DNA of 64,000 nucleotides from Pseudoflavonifractor sp. MSJ-37 (GCF_018917965.1 NZ_JAHLPP010000001.1:806001-870000); one strand, 5' to 3'. Positions 25,206 to 33,587 are shown, counted from the first letter of the stretch. The notes: generated by a model from the sequence alone, not told the origin. Translations and numbers: made by a program.

Positions 25206-26176
25206 CAGGAAGATGCCTCCTCTAGTCTGGATGAGGCTATCTTATCACAGTATCCCTGACAAGGACCGTCAGGTCTTGCCGCCTTTCTCGCAATGTCCAG
25301 AGCCATGGCGCATACCTTCTGCCGGACCTCCGGCGGAGACAGGACCTCGACCGATGGACCGAAGGAGAGCAGGTAGCCATAGAGCCATCGGTCCTCTGGG
25401 AAACGGATCTCTGCCAGGAAGCTCCCGTCTGGATCGATGGAGATATCGGATGGGGCGAACTCGTCGTAGACCCGGTAGGCCATGTCCGCGGTAATCCGAA
25501 GGAGCACCGGGCGAGGCGGAGAAGCACTTGGTCCGGGACCGTCGATCGGCGGAGGGGCCAGGACTCGGTCGAATACCGCATCCAGTACAGACAAGCCGAG
25601 GATACGGCTGACCTTGAACGTCCGATAGTCCTCCCTGATCAGGCACCAGCCTTGGAGGTACCAGGCCTGATCTTTGAAGACCAGCCGGGCCGGGAGGACT
25701 TCCCGCTGAGTACGTTCACCGTGGGCACTCACGTACTGGAAGGAGAGAGAACGCCGTTCCAGGATGGCGGTCCGGATCCACTGGAACTTGTCCCGGTCTG
25801 CCGTGTCGCTGCCCCAGTGGGACAGATCCACCTGGAGCCAGTCCGGAGCTTCTTTCTGAAAGAGCCCCGACAGCTTGTCCAGCGTCCCGGAGGCCTCAGC
25901 CCGTACGTCCTCCGGCAGACTTTGAAGGGCTGTGAGGAGCTGGGTCTGTTCCGCAGATGTGAAGGCGGAGCGCTCCAGAAGGCCCCGCTGGAGCAGGAAT
26001 ATCCCGCCATTCTTCCCTTGAACGCCGTAGACCGGGAGGCCCATGGCGGAGAGCGCGTCGATGTCCCGGTAGATGGTACGGACAGAGACCTCGAAGCGTG
26101 CCGCCAGCTCCGGCGCGGAAGTCCGGCGGTGGCTGAGAAGATAGTAGAAGATTCCAAACAGGCGGCTGGCAGACAT
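25205..26176 (-). CDS. YafY-type HTH/WYL transcriptional regulator
   Basis: A 323-residue regulator. The N-terminal helix-turn-helix (about 1-60) contains RTSAPELAARFEVSVRTIYR; the WYL ligand-binding domain is around residues 135-210 with the name-giving WYLQGWCLIRE and the downstream RTFKVSRI; a C-terminal WCX-like domain follows. GGAGC precedes ATG 26176. It heads an operon with the zinc-ribbon and acetyltransferase genes, which it may control along with itself. WYL domains bind nucleic acids or small ligands in other systems; the ligand here is unknown. Confidence 0.9.
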   Translation of the reverse strand: MSASRLFGIFYYLLSHRRTSAPELAARFEVSVRTIYRDIDALSAMGLPVYGVQGKNGGIFLLQRGLLERSAFTSAEQTQLLTALQSLPEDVRAEASGTLDKLSGLFQKEAPDWLQVDLSHWGSDTADRDKFQWIRTAILERRSLSFQYVSAHGERTQREVLPARLVFKDQAWYLQGWCLIREDYRTFKVSRILGLSVLDAVFDRVLAPPPIDGPGPSASPPRPVLLRITADMAYRVYDEFAPSDISIDPDGSFLAEIRFPEDRWLYGYLLSFGPSVEVLSPPEVRQKVCAMALDIARKAARPDGPCQGYCDKIASSRLEEASS

Positions 26177-26205
26177 GATATCGCTCCTCTCTCATCGTCT
26201 CCGCC

Positions 26206-26234
26206 AGTATAGCAGGATGGATTCAACGCGTAAA
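26206..26234 (-). promoter_or_regulatory. Promoter for the WYL regulator operon
   Basis: Minus strand TTTACG (26234-26229), 17-base spacer, TATACT (26211-26206), about 30 bases before the start codon. Confidence 0.6.
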
Positions 26235-26238
26235 GAAC

Positions 26239-26274
26239 AAAAAACGCCGGTATCTGCCTCATGCAGATACCGGC
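26239..26274 (-). terminator. Intrinsic terminator after degV
   Basis: On the minus strand GCCGGTATCTGC and GCAGATACCGGC form a 12-bp stem with a 5-6 base loop (26274-26246), followed by GTTTTTTG. Confidence 0.88.
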
Positions 26275-26300
26275 ATCCTGGAGCGATCTGGAACGATGGA

Positions 26301-27137
26301 TCAATAGGCCGCGATGATGCCGCCGTCATTGGCGTATACGGTGGAGATGCCGCCGGTCTCCGTGAGCAGGATATCTTTGAAACGGCAGTTCTTGAGGGCC
26401 ATTTCCTTCAACATGAAGGCACGCTCCAGACAGTTGCAGTGGGTGATGCACAGAGTACGTTCCTCCTGCCGATCGGCCTTGGCCATGACCTCTGCCATCT
26501 TGGTCAGTGCCTGCTTCATAGAGAGGGCCTGACCGCGCTTGCAGATCTCGCCCTCCGGAGTAGAGCCCATCAGGAGCTTGATCCGCAGGGTCCCGGTGAC
26601 GATGCTCTGGAGCCGGGTGAGGCGGCCGTTCTTCCTCAGGTTGTCCAGCGTCTCCAGGACGAACATTGTGTCCATCTGTCCGATATAGGCGGAGGTCTGC
26701 TGGACGACCGTGTGGAAATCCAGCCCGGACCGGGCCAACTCCATGATCTTCATGGCGGCCAACACCTCACCGGAAGAGGCGGAGCAGGAGTTGAAGATAT
26801 GGACATTGGCCTTGGGATGCTCCTCCAGATACATGAGCCGAGCCTGTGCGGCGCTATTGTGGGAACCGGACAGAAGCGCAGACAGAGTGACCACATAGAT
26901 GTCATCCGCGCCGCAGTTGAAGGCCTCCAGGTAGGCGGCAGGAGAGGGACAGGAGGTCTTAGGTGCCTCCGGGTCTTGCTTCATGGCCCAGAGGAGCTTC
27001 GATTGGTCGAAGGAGGCGTTGTCTGTGAACACCTGTTCCCCAACTTGGATCGTGAGAGGCACCTTGCAGAAATAGGGGCTGTGGGCCAGTGCCGCCGGAA
27101 GGTCGCAGCAGCTATCGACAACGATCATAAAACTCAT
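26301..27137 (-). CDS. DegV family fatty-acid-binding protein
   Basis: A 278-residue DegV/FakB-type protein. These bind a fatty acid and, in the best-studied cases, present it to the kinase FakA for phosphorylation. Typical features are the opening MIVVDSCCDLP, the lipid-carboxylate region SCPSPAAYLEAF, TLSALLSGSHNSAAQA, and DNLRKNGRLTRLQS. ATG 27137 is placed 9 bases behind AAGGGATGG; ATG 27146 is in frame but touches that box. No fakA gene is next to it. Single-gene transcript with its own promoter and terminator. Confidence 0.9.
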   Translation of the reverse strand: MSFMIVVDSCCDLPAALAHSPYFCKVPLTIQVGEQVFTDNASFDQSKLLWAMKQDPEAPKTSCPSPAAYLEAFNCGADDIYVVTLSALLSGSHNSAAQARLMYLEEHPKANVHIFNSCSASSGEVLAAMKIMELARSGLDFHTVVQQTSAYIGQMDTMFVLETLDNLRKNGRLTRLQSIVTGTLRIKLLMGSTPEGEICKRGQALSMKQALTKMAEVMAKADRQEERTLCITHCNCLERAFMLKEMALKNCRFKDILLTETGGISTVYANDGGIIAAY

Positions 27138-27184
27138 ATGAACCATCCCTTGATGTGATATTGAAAATCAAATTCGACAGACCT

Positions 27185-27213
27185 ATTGTAGCATATATCG
27201 CGTGAAATGTAAA
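27185..27213 (-). promoter_or_regulatory. Promoter for degV
   Basis: Minus strand TTTACA (27213-27208), 17-base spacer, TACAAT (27190-27185). Confidence 0.68.
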
Positions 27214-27254
27214 GCGGATCAAGCATGGACCGTCATCTGAAGTACTTTCCAGGA

Positions 27255-27283
27255 TTGTATTGCGGTGATAGTTGTGTTAAAAT
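27255..27283 (+). promoter_or_regulatory. Promoter for the DivIVA-like gene
   Basis: TTGTAT (27255-27260), 17-base spacer, TAAAAT (27278-27283), about 70 bases before the start. Confidence 0.62.
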
Positions 27284-27353
27284 GGACAGGATCAAACGAA
27301 ATATCCCCTTGTCCGAGTGAACAGGGCCTGGGAGAGAAGGAGCGTGTACGCAG

Positions 27354-28055
27354 ATGGAGACAGGGGACATTCAGTTCCGGACCGCCGCGCTGGGCGGTTT
27401 CGTCAAGCAGGACGTACTGGATTATATCGAAAAAGCCAATAAGGAACATGAGGCCAAGGTGGCACAGCTCCAGAAAGAGTCTGCCGCTGTGGAAGAAGAG
27501 CGGGATCAGCTCCGGGAACGCTCCGGAAGTGCGGAGAGCCGTCTGGTAGAGCTGTCCGGTCAGGTCCAGCAGTTGACCGGTGAGTTGGCGGAGCGGGGAG
27601 CAGAGCTGGAAAAGGTCCAGGCGGAGCTGGCGGCCCAGACTCGGGAACGCACCGCTCTGGAGGAACAGTTGGATGCGCTCAAGGAACAACTTTCCAAAGC
27701 AGAGCAGTCCGCCCGGGCCTATGAGTCCATCAAAGACCGCACGGCCGGCATCGAGCTGGATGCCCACTGCCGGGCGCAGAGCATCGAGGCGGAGGCCATG
27801 GTCCAGGTGGGCAAGGCCAAGGAAGAGCTGGAGCAATGGGTCTATCGGGTCCAGGCCGGATATGACCGGATGCGGTCTGACATCGAAGCGACGATCGCCC
27901 ACACCTCCGGAGAGCTGGAGCGGGTCCGCAAGAGCATGGAGGGACTGACTTCTGAGTTCAAAGACCATGACAACGAGCTCAAGACCCTGCTGGAGACCTA
28001 TGAAGAGGCGCTTGGGCCCAAGATGCCAGAGCCGCTTCCGTTGAAGGAGGACTGA
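27354..28055 (+). CDS. DivIVA-like coiled-coil protein
   Basis: A 233-residue protein that is mostly coiled coil. The first 25 residues (FRTAALGGFVKQDVLDYIEK) resemble the short N-terminal membrane/curvature-sensing motif of DivIVA/GpsB-like proteins. Residues about 30-130 form a long heptad-rich coiled coil with many Glu, Gln and Leu residues, then a second helical region up to about 215 and a Pro-rich tail. ATG 27354 has GAAGGAG 11 bases upstream. A cytoskeletal or cell-division scaffold role is the natural guess but rests only on the architecture. The fumarase subunit gene follows 5 bases after the stop and is likely co-transcribed, an odd pairing. Confidence 0.7.
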   Translation: METGDIQFRTAALGGFVKQDVLDYIEKANKEHEAKVAQLQKESAAVEEERDQLRERSGSAESRLVELSGQVQQLTGELAERGAELEKVQAELAAQTRERTALEEQLDALKEQLSKAEQSARAYESIKDRTAGIELDAHCRAQSIEAEAMVQVGKAKEELEQWVYRVQAGYDRMRSDIEATIAHTSGELERVRKSMEGLTSEFKDHDNELKTLLETYEEALGPKMPEPLPLKED

Positions 28056-28060
28056 GTTCG

Positions 28061-28615
28061 ATGGAGCATCATCTGCATACGGATGACCTCCGGGCCCATA
28101 TCCCGGAGCTGAAGGCGGGGGACCGCGTGATCTTGAGCGGGACAATCTATACGGCCCGGGATGCGGCCCACAAGCGTTTTTTTGAACTGCTGGATCAGGG
28201 GAAGGAGCTTCCGCTCCCTCTGAAGGACGCAGTCATCTACTATGCCGGCCCTACACCCGGCCAACAGGGGATGGCAGTGGGAGCCTGCGGTCCAACGACC
28301 GCCAGCCGGATGGATGCGTTTGCACCGCGACTCCTGGATATGGGCCTTGCCGCCATGATCGGCAAGGGAGAACGGGATCAGAAGGTCATCGACGCGATCG
28401 TGCGGAACGGGGCCTGCTACTTCGCCGCTGTGGGCGGTGCGGGTGCGCTCATCGCCCGGTGTATCGAGCAGGTGGAGGTCATCGCCTTCGACGATCTTGG
28501 CTGCGAGTCGGTCAAGCGGATGACCATCAAGGACCTTCCGCTGACCGTGGCCATCGACAGTACTGGGGGGAACCTCTTCCAGATCGGCCGCGCCGCCTAT
28601 GCGGTGGAGGACTGA
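28061..28615 (+). CDS. Fumarate hydratase class I, beta subunit (FumB/TtdB-like)
   Basis: The C-terminal (beta) domain of the iron-sulfur fumarase/tartrate dehydratase family, 184 residues. Characteristic segments are the opening LKAGDRVILSGTIYTARDAAHKR, seen here as GDRVILSGTIYTARDAAH, and YYAGPTPG, GACGPTTASRMD and MIGKGERDQ. The alpha subunit, which carries the [4Fe-4S] cluster ligands, is normally encoded directly upstream, but no such gene is in this window. L(+)-tartrate dehydratase beta subunit is an equal possibility. Co-transcribed with the coiled-coil gene by a 5-base gap; a bidirectional terminator follows. Confidence 0.9.
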   Translation: MEHHLHTDDLRAHIPELKAGDRVILSGTIYTARDAAHKRFFELLDQGKELPLPLKDAVIYYAGPTPGQQGMAVGACGPTTASRMDAFAPRLLDMGLAAMIGKGERDQKVIDAIVRNGACYFAAVGGAGALIARCIEQVEVIAFDDLGCESVKRMTIKDLPLTVAIDSTGGNLFQIGRAAYAVED

Positions 28616-28635
28616 CGGAGAAGAAACTGCGATAG

Positions 28636-28680
28636 AGAAAAATGGAGGAGAGGCATCGGATGTCTCTCCTCCATTTCTAT
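28636..28680. terminator. Bidirectional terminator between fumarase beta and purD
   Basis: AAATGGAGGAGAG (28640-28652) pairs with CTCTCCTCCATTT (28664-28676). TTTTT follows on the minus strand (purD side); CTATTTGT follows on the plus strand. Confidence 0.82.
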
Positions 28681-28706
28681 TTGTATATCAGGCTCTTCGT
28701 CTGGAG

Positions 28707-29966
28707 TCAAAAAGCGTGGCCGATATCGGTACGGAACTGCATATCCTGGAACTGGATGTGCCCGGCGGCGGCATAAGCCGCCTGGATCGCGCGTTCCAAA
28801 TCATCGCCTACGGCGGTGACGCCCAGGACACGGCCGCCGCTGGTGACGATGGTACCATCCTCGTTCTTGGCGGTCCCGGCATGGAAGACCACAGCGGTCT
28901 TTCCAGCCTCCTCCAGACCGGTGATGGGGCGGCCCTTCTGATAGGAGCCGGGATAGCCGCCGGAGGCCAAGACAAGACAGCAGGCGGCGCCGGACTTCCA
29001 ACGGATGTCCAACTGGTCCAGGGTACCATCATGGCAGGCTTGGAGGATATCCATCAGGTCTGTATCCAGCAGAGAGAGGACCGACTGGCACTCTGGATCG
29101 CCGAAGCGGGAGTTATACTCTACGACCTTCGGCCCCTGAGGCGTGAGCATGAGGCCAAAATAGAGCACGCCTTGGAAGGGACAGCCTTCTGCGGCCATGG
29201 CGTCCACAGTGGGCTGGAAGATCGTCTCCATACATACCTTGGCGACATCGGGGGTATAGCAGGGAACAGGGGCGATGGAGCCCATGCCGCCGGTATTGGG
29301 CCCCTTGTTCCCGTCATAAGCCCGTTTATGGTCCTGAGAAGAGGGCATCGGGACCAGGTGTTTGCCATCACAGAACGCCAGCACCGTGACCTCAGGGCCA
29401 GTCATGCACTCCTCGATGACTACCTTTGCGCCTGCCTCGCCGAACTTTTTATCGGCCATCATGGAACGGACGGCCTCTTTCGCTTCCTCTACGGTCTGAG
29501 CTACGATGACGCCCTTGCCCAGAGCAAGGCCGTCGGCCTTGACCACGATGGGAGCGCCCTGTTCCTCCACATAGGCCAGAGCGACATCCATATCCGTAAA
29601 GGTACGGTATTGGGCGGTGGGGATATGGTATTTAGCCATCAGGTCCTTGGAGAATGCCTTGCTGGCTTCGATGACGGCGGCGCTGGCTTTAGGGCCGAAG
29701 GCGGGGATACCCTCTGCCTCCAGAGCGTCTACCATACCCATGGCAAGGGGGTCGTCCGGTGCGACCATGACGAAGTCCACGGTGTTGGCTTTGGCCCAAG
29801 CTACCATACCGGTCACGTCCGTAGCCTTCACGGGAACACAGTCCGCCAGCGCGGCGATCCCGGCATTGCCGGGGGCGCAGGAGATCCGATCGACCTTTGG
29901 GCTCTTGGAGAGGGCCCAGACGATGGCGTGTTCACGGCCACCGCCGCCTACGACTAGAATATGCAT
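28707..29966 (-). CDS. purD: Phosphoribosylamine--glycine ligase PurD
   Basis: The ATP-grasp ligase that joins glycine to phosphoribosylamine, the second step of purine synthesis, 419 residues. The opening is MHILVVGGGGREHAIVWAL; further motifs are the A-loop GAPIVVKADGLALGKGV, the strongly conserved ITGLEEA segment and the metal-binding VEYNSRFGDPECQ. ATG 29966 gives the standard N-terminus; upstream in-frame sequence overlaps the TraX gene's end. Last gene of the ZTP-riboswitch-controlled purine unit, 23 bases after the TraX gene. Confidence 0.95.
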   Translation of the reverse strand: MHILVVGGGGREHAIVWALSKSPKVDRISCAPGNAGIAALADCVPVKATDVTGMVAWAKANTVDFVMVAPDDPLAMGMVDALEAEGIPAFGPKASAAVIEASKAFSKDLMAKYHIPTAQYRTFTDMDVALAYVEEQGAPIVVKADGLALGKGVIVAQTVEEAKEAVRSMMADKKFGEAGAKVVIEECMTGPEVTVLAFCDGKHLVPMPSSQDHKRAYDGNKGPNTGGMGSIAPVPCYTPDVAKVCMETIFQPTVDAMAAEGCPFQGVLYFGLMLTPQGPKVVEYNSRFGDPECQSVLSLLDTDLMDILQACHDGTLDQLDIRWKSGAACCLVLASGGYPGSYQKGRPITGLEEAGKTAVVFHAGTAKNEDGTIVTSGGRVLGVTAVGDDLERAIQAAYAAAGHIQFQDMQFRTDIGHAF

Positions 29967-29989
29967 GGAAAAAGACCTCCCATTCAAGA

Positions 29990-30826
29990 TCAGGATCGGG
30001 CGAGCAGAAGACTCGCCCCATACAGGAACAACAGATGGAGCGGATAGAACCAATAAAAGAACCAGCGGCTCCCGTTCCCGCGCCGCCCATCATACCGGGA
30101 CAACGGGATCAGAGCGGCACAGGAGCAGATCGCCATCAGCATGGCATGGGGCAGGGCAAAGGAGCAGAAAGAGGACATCCTGCCGTTGAGTGTGGACCAA
30201 ATAGCCCCAAAGCTGCCGACGGCCAAAAGCTCCAGCGCCGAAGAGAGCCACCAGTCCCAGATGACGCCGCCCAGATAGTACAAGCAAAGACAAGCGGCCA
30301 AGACCCGGAACTGTCGGGACCGATCCTCTCCGCAGAGATAGAGGGATACCACGGTCAAAGCGCCCACCCAGCCGTAATCTCCATGCAGGAGCTGAGCCAG
30401 GATGATACAGGCTGCTCCAGCCAGGAATGCGGCGGCTGGATGCCCTTTGGCCCGTAGGATACGGATGCATCCGATGGCCAGTACCGCCAGAAAAAAGGTG
30501 GTCATGATGCTGAAGCCATCCCGAGGCATGACGATATAGAGCGGGATCTGGGTCAACAGAGTGAAGAAGAACAGGCGTTTCACATAAGAGGACCAGCACC
30601 GGGTCTTTCGACAGCCCTCTGCCACGAAAAAGGCAAAGATAGGGAACGCCAGTCGACCCAGATAGCGAAACAGATCATATCGCAGATCTTCTGGCGGGAG
30701 AAAAGAGGCCATGGGATGGAAGAGCATCCCGATATGGTCGATGACCATGAAGAATGCCGCCAGATATTTGAGCTGTGTCCCAGTCAGGCCGCCGGTATGG
30801 GTCTGCGCTGGCTCCCCAGTACTCAA
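29990..30826 (-). CDS. TraX family membrane protein
   Basis: A polytopic membrane protein of 278 residues of the TraX family, named after the F-pilin N-acetyltransferase; most chromosomal members have no known function. The typical opening [21 protein letters not shown] and the [18 protein letters not shown] motif are present, with about eight hydrophobic helices and an ending [16 protein letters not shown]. The start is TTG 30826, overlapping the stop of the formyltransferase gene, with no strong box, so translation is probably coupled. Its place between two purine genes on the same strand is unusual and may be accidental or may reflect a shared growth-rate control. Confidence 0.85.
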   Translation of the reverse strand: MSTGEPAQTHTGGLTGTQLKYLAAFFMVIDHIGMLFHPMASFLPPEDLRYDLFRYLGRLAFPIFAFFVAEGCRKTRCWSSYVKRLFFFTLLTQIPLYIVMPRDGFSIMTTFFLAVLAIGCIRILRAKGHPAAAFLAGAACIILAQLLHGDYGWVGALTVVSLYLCGEDRSRQFRVLAACLCLYYLGGVIWDWWLSSALELLAVGSFGAIWSTLNGRMSSFCSFALPHAMLMAICSCAALIPLSRYDGRRGNGSRWFFYWFYPLHLLFLYGASLLLARS

Positions 30827-31995
30827 TGGTGGAAGAGGCGGATCCCAGTGAAGGCCATGACCATGCCGTGCTTGTCAGCCGTAGCGATGACCTGGTCGTC
30901 CCGGATGGAACCGCCGGGCTGGACGATATAGCGGACACCGGATCTATGAGCCCGCTCCACATTGTCACCGAAGGGGAAGAAGGCGTCAGAGCCGACCGTC
31001 ACATCAGAGAGGTGCGCCACCCACTCTTTTTTCTCCTCGGACGTGAGGACTTCAGGCTTTTCTCGGAAGATGTTCTGCCAGACGCCATCAGCCAATACAT
31101 CCTCGTGTTCATCAGAGATATAGAGGTCGATGGCGTTGTCCCGGTCGGGACGGCGGATGCCGTCCACGAACTGGAGTGCCAGGACCTTTGGATGCTGACG
31201 GAGCCACCAGATGTCCGCCTTGTTTCCGGCCAAGCGGGTGCAGTGGATGCGGCTCTGCTGTCCGGCACCTACACCGATGGTCATGCCGTTTTTCACATAA
31301 CACACAGAGTTGGACTGGGTGTACTTGAGGGTGATGAGAGCCAGGAGCATATCGTGTTTCGCCTGCTGAGGCAGGTCCTTATTTGCGGTGACGACGTTCC
31401 CCAGAAGGCTTTCGTCGATCGACAGGGCATTATAGCCCTGCTCGAAAGTGATGCCGAAAATATTCCGGCGTTCCACAGGAGCGGGGACATAGTTTGGATC
31501 GATCTCCACCACATTGTAGCCGCCCTTGCGCTTGGCCTTGAGGATATCCAGCGCCTCATCCGTATAGCCGGGGGCAATGACGCCGTCGGAGACCTCGCAG
31601 CTCAGGAAGCGGGCGGTGTCCGCGTCGCATACGTCAGACAAGGCCGCCCAGTCACCGAAGGAACACAGCCGGTCCGCGCCGCGGGCACGGATGTAGGCAC
31701 AGGCCAGCGGAGAGAGAGAGCCCTCCGGCGCAAAATAGATGTGGCGTTCCACATCTGTCAAGGGAAGGCCCAGCGCCGCACCAGCAGGGGAGACATGTTT
31801 GAAGGAGGCAGCGGCAGGCAGACCAGTGGCCTTTTTCAGAGCCTTGACCAACTGCCAAGAGTTGAGGGCGTCCATGAAGTTGATGTAGCCGGGCCGGCCG
31901 TTGAGGACCTTCAGGGGGAGTTCGCCCTCCTCCATGAAGATTCGGGCCGGCTTCTGGTTGGGGTTGCAGCCGTATTTCAGTTCCAATTGGTTCAT
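30823..31995 (-). CDS. Stand-alone AICAR formyltransferase (PurH-like, without IMP cyclohydrolase domain)
   Basis: Transfers a formyl group from 10-formyltetrahydrofolate to AICAR. The 390-residue protein is shorter than bifunctional PurH (about 510) and consists only of the AICARFT domain: [15 protein letters not shown] at the start, [16 protein letters not shown] (with the catalytic Lys-His), [30 protein letters not shown] and [14 protein letters not shown]. The cyclohydrolase step is supplied by the preceding gene. ATG 31995 has GGAGG 11 bases upstream. Clostridial members of this shorter subfamily are known. Confidence 0.92.
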   Translation of the reverse strand: MNQLELKYGCNPNQKPARIFMEEGELPLKVLNGRPGYINFMDALNSWQLVKALKKATGLPAAASFKHVSPAGAALGLPLTDVERHIYFAPEGSLSPLACAYIRARGADRLCSFGDWAALSDVCDADTARFLSCEVSDGVIAPGYTDEALDILKAKRKGGYNVVEIDPNYVPAPVERRNIFGITFEQGYNALSIDESLLGNVVTANKDLPQQAKHDMLLALITLKYTQSNSVCYVKNGMTIGVGAGQQSRIHCTRLAGNKADIWWLRQHPKVLALQFVDGIRRPDRDNAIDLYISDEHEDVLADGVWQNIFREKPEVLTSEEKKEWVAHLSDVTVGSDAFFPFGDNVERAHRSGVRYIVQPGGSIRDDQVIATADKHGMVMAFTGIRLFHH

Positions 31996-32015
31996 GGTGT
32001 TTTGGACCTCCGATC

Positions 32016-32726
32016 TTACTGATGCTTGTTGATGATCACGGTATCGGCCGCGCCGGTGGCCAGATCGATATAACGGACGAAGAGAGAGACCTTGTTGGCC
32101 TCGTTCAGGCTGGACCACAGACCATCTGCCAGAGTCTTGGCGTCAGGGGCTTCCACCGCCACCCGGCGGGGCTCGCCCTCGAAGGAGGGCAGCGGGTCCT
32201 TGTCCTCCTGATAGGTGTGGATAAAGTGGCCCACACCAGCGGCAGGAGCGTCATACTCATAGAAGTACCGGCAGCAACAGGAGGGGTCACCGTCCATGCT
32301 CTTCAGGATGGAGAGATCATAGGAGTAGTCGGGCTTGAGTACACCGGAGATCCGAGGCGTGTAGTTGGGTCCGTCCGGCTCGAAGGTCCGGGTATTCAGA
32401 GCGTGGCGGTAGCAGTGGCCCTCCAACAGGTCGTCCCGGATGGTGTCGGTCTGGTCGCCGTTGGTGACGATCACCATACCGTTGGGCATGGTGCGCACCG
32501 GGTGGTAGATGATGAGGGAAGGATCGGTCATCTTGCTCTCATCGTAGGCTTTGGTACGGATGCCGTCTTCGGTCTCCTCGAAGACACGGTTGCGGCTGTT
32601 TTCACTGCGGCCCATGATGAAGTAGGCGATGACCGCCTTCTTGTCATCGGCAGACCGGCCCAGCAGGATGCCACGGCCGGGATAAGAGTGGCTGCGGAGC
32701 AGTTCATAGAGGTCGAGCTTGTTCAT
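32016..32726 (-). CDS. purO: IMP cyclohydrolase, PurO-type
   Basis: Closes the purine ring, converting FAICAR to IMP. The 236-residue protein belongs to the PurO-type family first described in archaea and not to the N-terminal domain of PurH. It shows SYPGRGILLGRSADDKKAV at the N-terminus, YFIMGRSENSRNRVF, an ITNGDQT-like VTNGDQTDTI and NYTPRISGVLK. ATG 32726 has AGGAGG upstream. First gene behind the ZTP riboswitch and followed 20 bases later by the formyltransferase, so the pair replaces bifunctional PurH. Confidence 0.9.
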   Translation of the reverse strand: MNKLDLYELLRSHSYPGRGILLGRSADDKKAVIAYFIMGRSENSRNRVFEETEDGIRTKAYDESKMTDPSLIIYHPVRTMPNGMVIVTNGDQTDTIRDDLLEGHCYRHALNTRTFEPDGPNYTPRISGVLKPDYSYDLSILKSMDGDPSCCCRYFYEYDAPAAGVGHFIHTYQEDKDPLPSFEGEPRRVAVEAPDAKTLADGLWSSLNEANKVSLFVRYIDLATGAADTVIINKHQ

Positions 32727-32761
32727 AGGTGATCTCCTCCTGTCGAAATATTCGTTCCAAA

Positions 32762-32803
32762 ACGAGAAAAAGAAAATGGGCGCACCAAACACAGGTGCGC
32801 CCA
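32762..32803 (-). terminator. Intrinsic terminator of the ZTP riboswitch
   Basis: On the minus strand TGGGCGCACC (32803-32794) pairs with GGTGCGCCCA (32786-32777), then TTTTCTTTTT. The 5' arm overlaps the last conserved bases (CTGGGC) of the aptamer, the classic layout for a switch in which ligand binding blocks termination. Confidence 0.85.
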
Positions 32804-32866
32804 GACGGTCGGCATTCCAAAGACTGTACTCCATGTGGTCGTTCCACGTTCCGTCAGTTATACAGC
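32799..32866 (-). ncRNA. ZTP (pfl) riboswitch controlling purO-purH-traX-purD
   Basis: A leader RNA that senses ZMP/ZTP, the signal of 10-formyl-folate shortage, and turns on purine and one-carbon genes. Conserved parts, on the minus strand: a P1 helix between CTGTA (32865-32861 complement) and TACAG (complement of 32828-32824), an internal AACTGACGG, a hairpin GTGG-AACGA-CCAC, the ATGGAG segment and, after a linker, the 3' motif GCCGACCGTCTGGGC ending at 32799. The order and sequence of these blocks match the pfl consensus as I remember it. It starts at the predicted transcription start and runs into the terminator. Confidence 0.85.
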
Positions 32867-32872
32867 TCTGTC

Positions 32873-32902
32873 AGCATATCATATCCGGGACAGCTTTGTC
32901 AA
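32873..32902 (-). promoter_or_regulatory. Promoter of the ZTP-riboswitch purine unit
   Basis: Minus strand TTGACA (32902-32897), 18-base spacer, TATGCT (32878-32873). Transcription would begin at about 32866, the first base of the riboswitch. Confidence 0.72.
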
Positions 32903-32940
32903 GACGCACCGGAACATCTATGAGCGGACCCCGCCTAGGA

Positions 32941-33573
32941 TCAGGGGAGGATCCGTACCTGCCGCCCCTCGACAGAGAGCCGGTCCTGGCAGAAGAGCGA
33001 GACCGCTTGGGGGAGGAGCTTCCACTCGGCCTCCTCCATGACCCGGCGCTGGAGGACTTCCGGAGTATCGCCCTCCTGGATCTCTACCGCCTTCTGGAGG
33101 ATGATGGGGCCGCCGTCTGCCTCTTCGTTCACGAAATGGACGGTGGCTCCGGTGACCTTCACGCCATAGGCCAGCGCCTTCTCATGGACATGGAGCCCGT
33201 AAGCGCCCTTCCCACAGAAGGAGGGGATGAGCGCCGGATGGACATTGAGGATCGCGTTGGGGAAGGCCTCTACGATCTCGCCGGTCAGGATATGCAGGAA
33301 TCCGGCCAGGACCACCAAATCGATAGACAGGGATTGGAGCTTCTGCACCAGAGCCTCTGTCATGGCCTGAGCGGAGGGAAAGTCTTTCCGGGACATCACA
33401 TAGCCGGGGATGCCGACCTTAGCGGCCCGCTCCAGGGCGTAAGCTCCAGTGGCGGAGGAGATCACAGCAACGATCTCACCGCCTACGATCTCGCCGCGGC
33501 GCTGAGCGTCGATCAGCGCTTGGAGATTGGTCCCGCCGCCGGAGACCAGTACCGCGATACGCTTTTTGCCCAT
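32941..33573 (-). CDS. purN: Phosphoribosylglycinamide formyltransferase PurN
   Basis: Formylates GAR with 10-formyltetrahydrofolate, the third purine step. The 210-residue protein opens KKRIAVLVSGGGTNLQALID, and has the catalytic Asn-His-Asp set in NAILNVHPALIPSF and VTGATVHFVNEEADGGPI. ATG 33573 is chosen because it gives the family N-terminus and follows GGGAGG by about 5 bases; ATG 33591, which overlaps the purM stop as ATGA, is a real alternative. Last gene of the purE-C-F-M-N unit. Confidence 0.93.
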   Translation of the reverse strand: MGKKRIAVLVSGGGTNLQALIDAQRRGEIVGGEIVAVISSATGAYALERAAKVGIPGYVMSRKDFPSAQAMTEALVQKLQSLSIDLVVLAGFLHILTGEIVEAFPNAILNVHPALIPSFCGKGAYGLHVHEKALAYGVKVTGATVHFVNEEADGGPIILQKAVEIQEGDTPEVLQRRVMEEAEWKLLPQAVSLFCQDRLSVEGRQVRILP

Positions 33574-33587
33574 AGTGTCCTCCCAAG

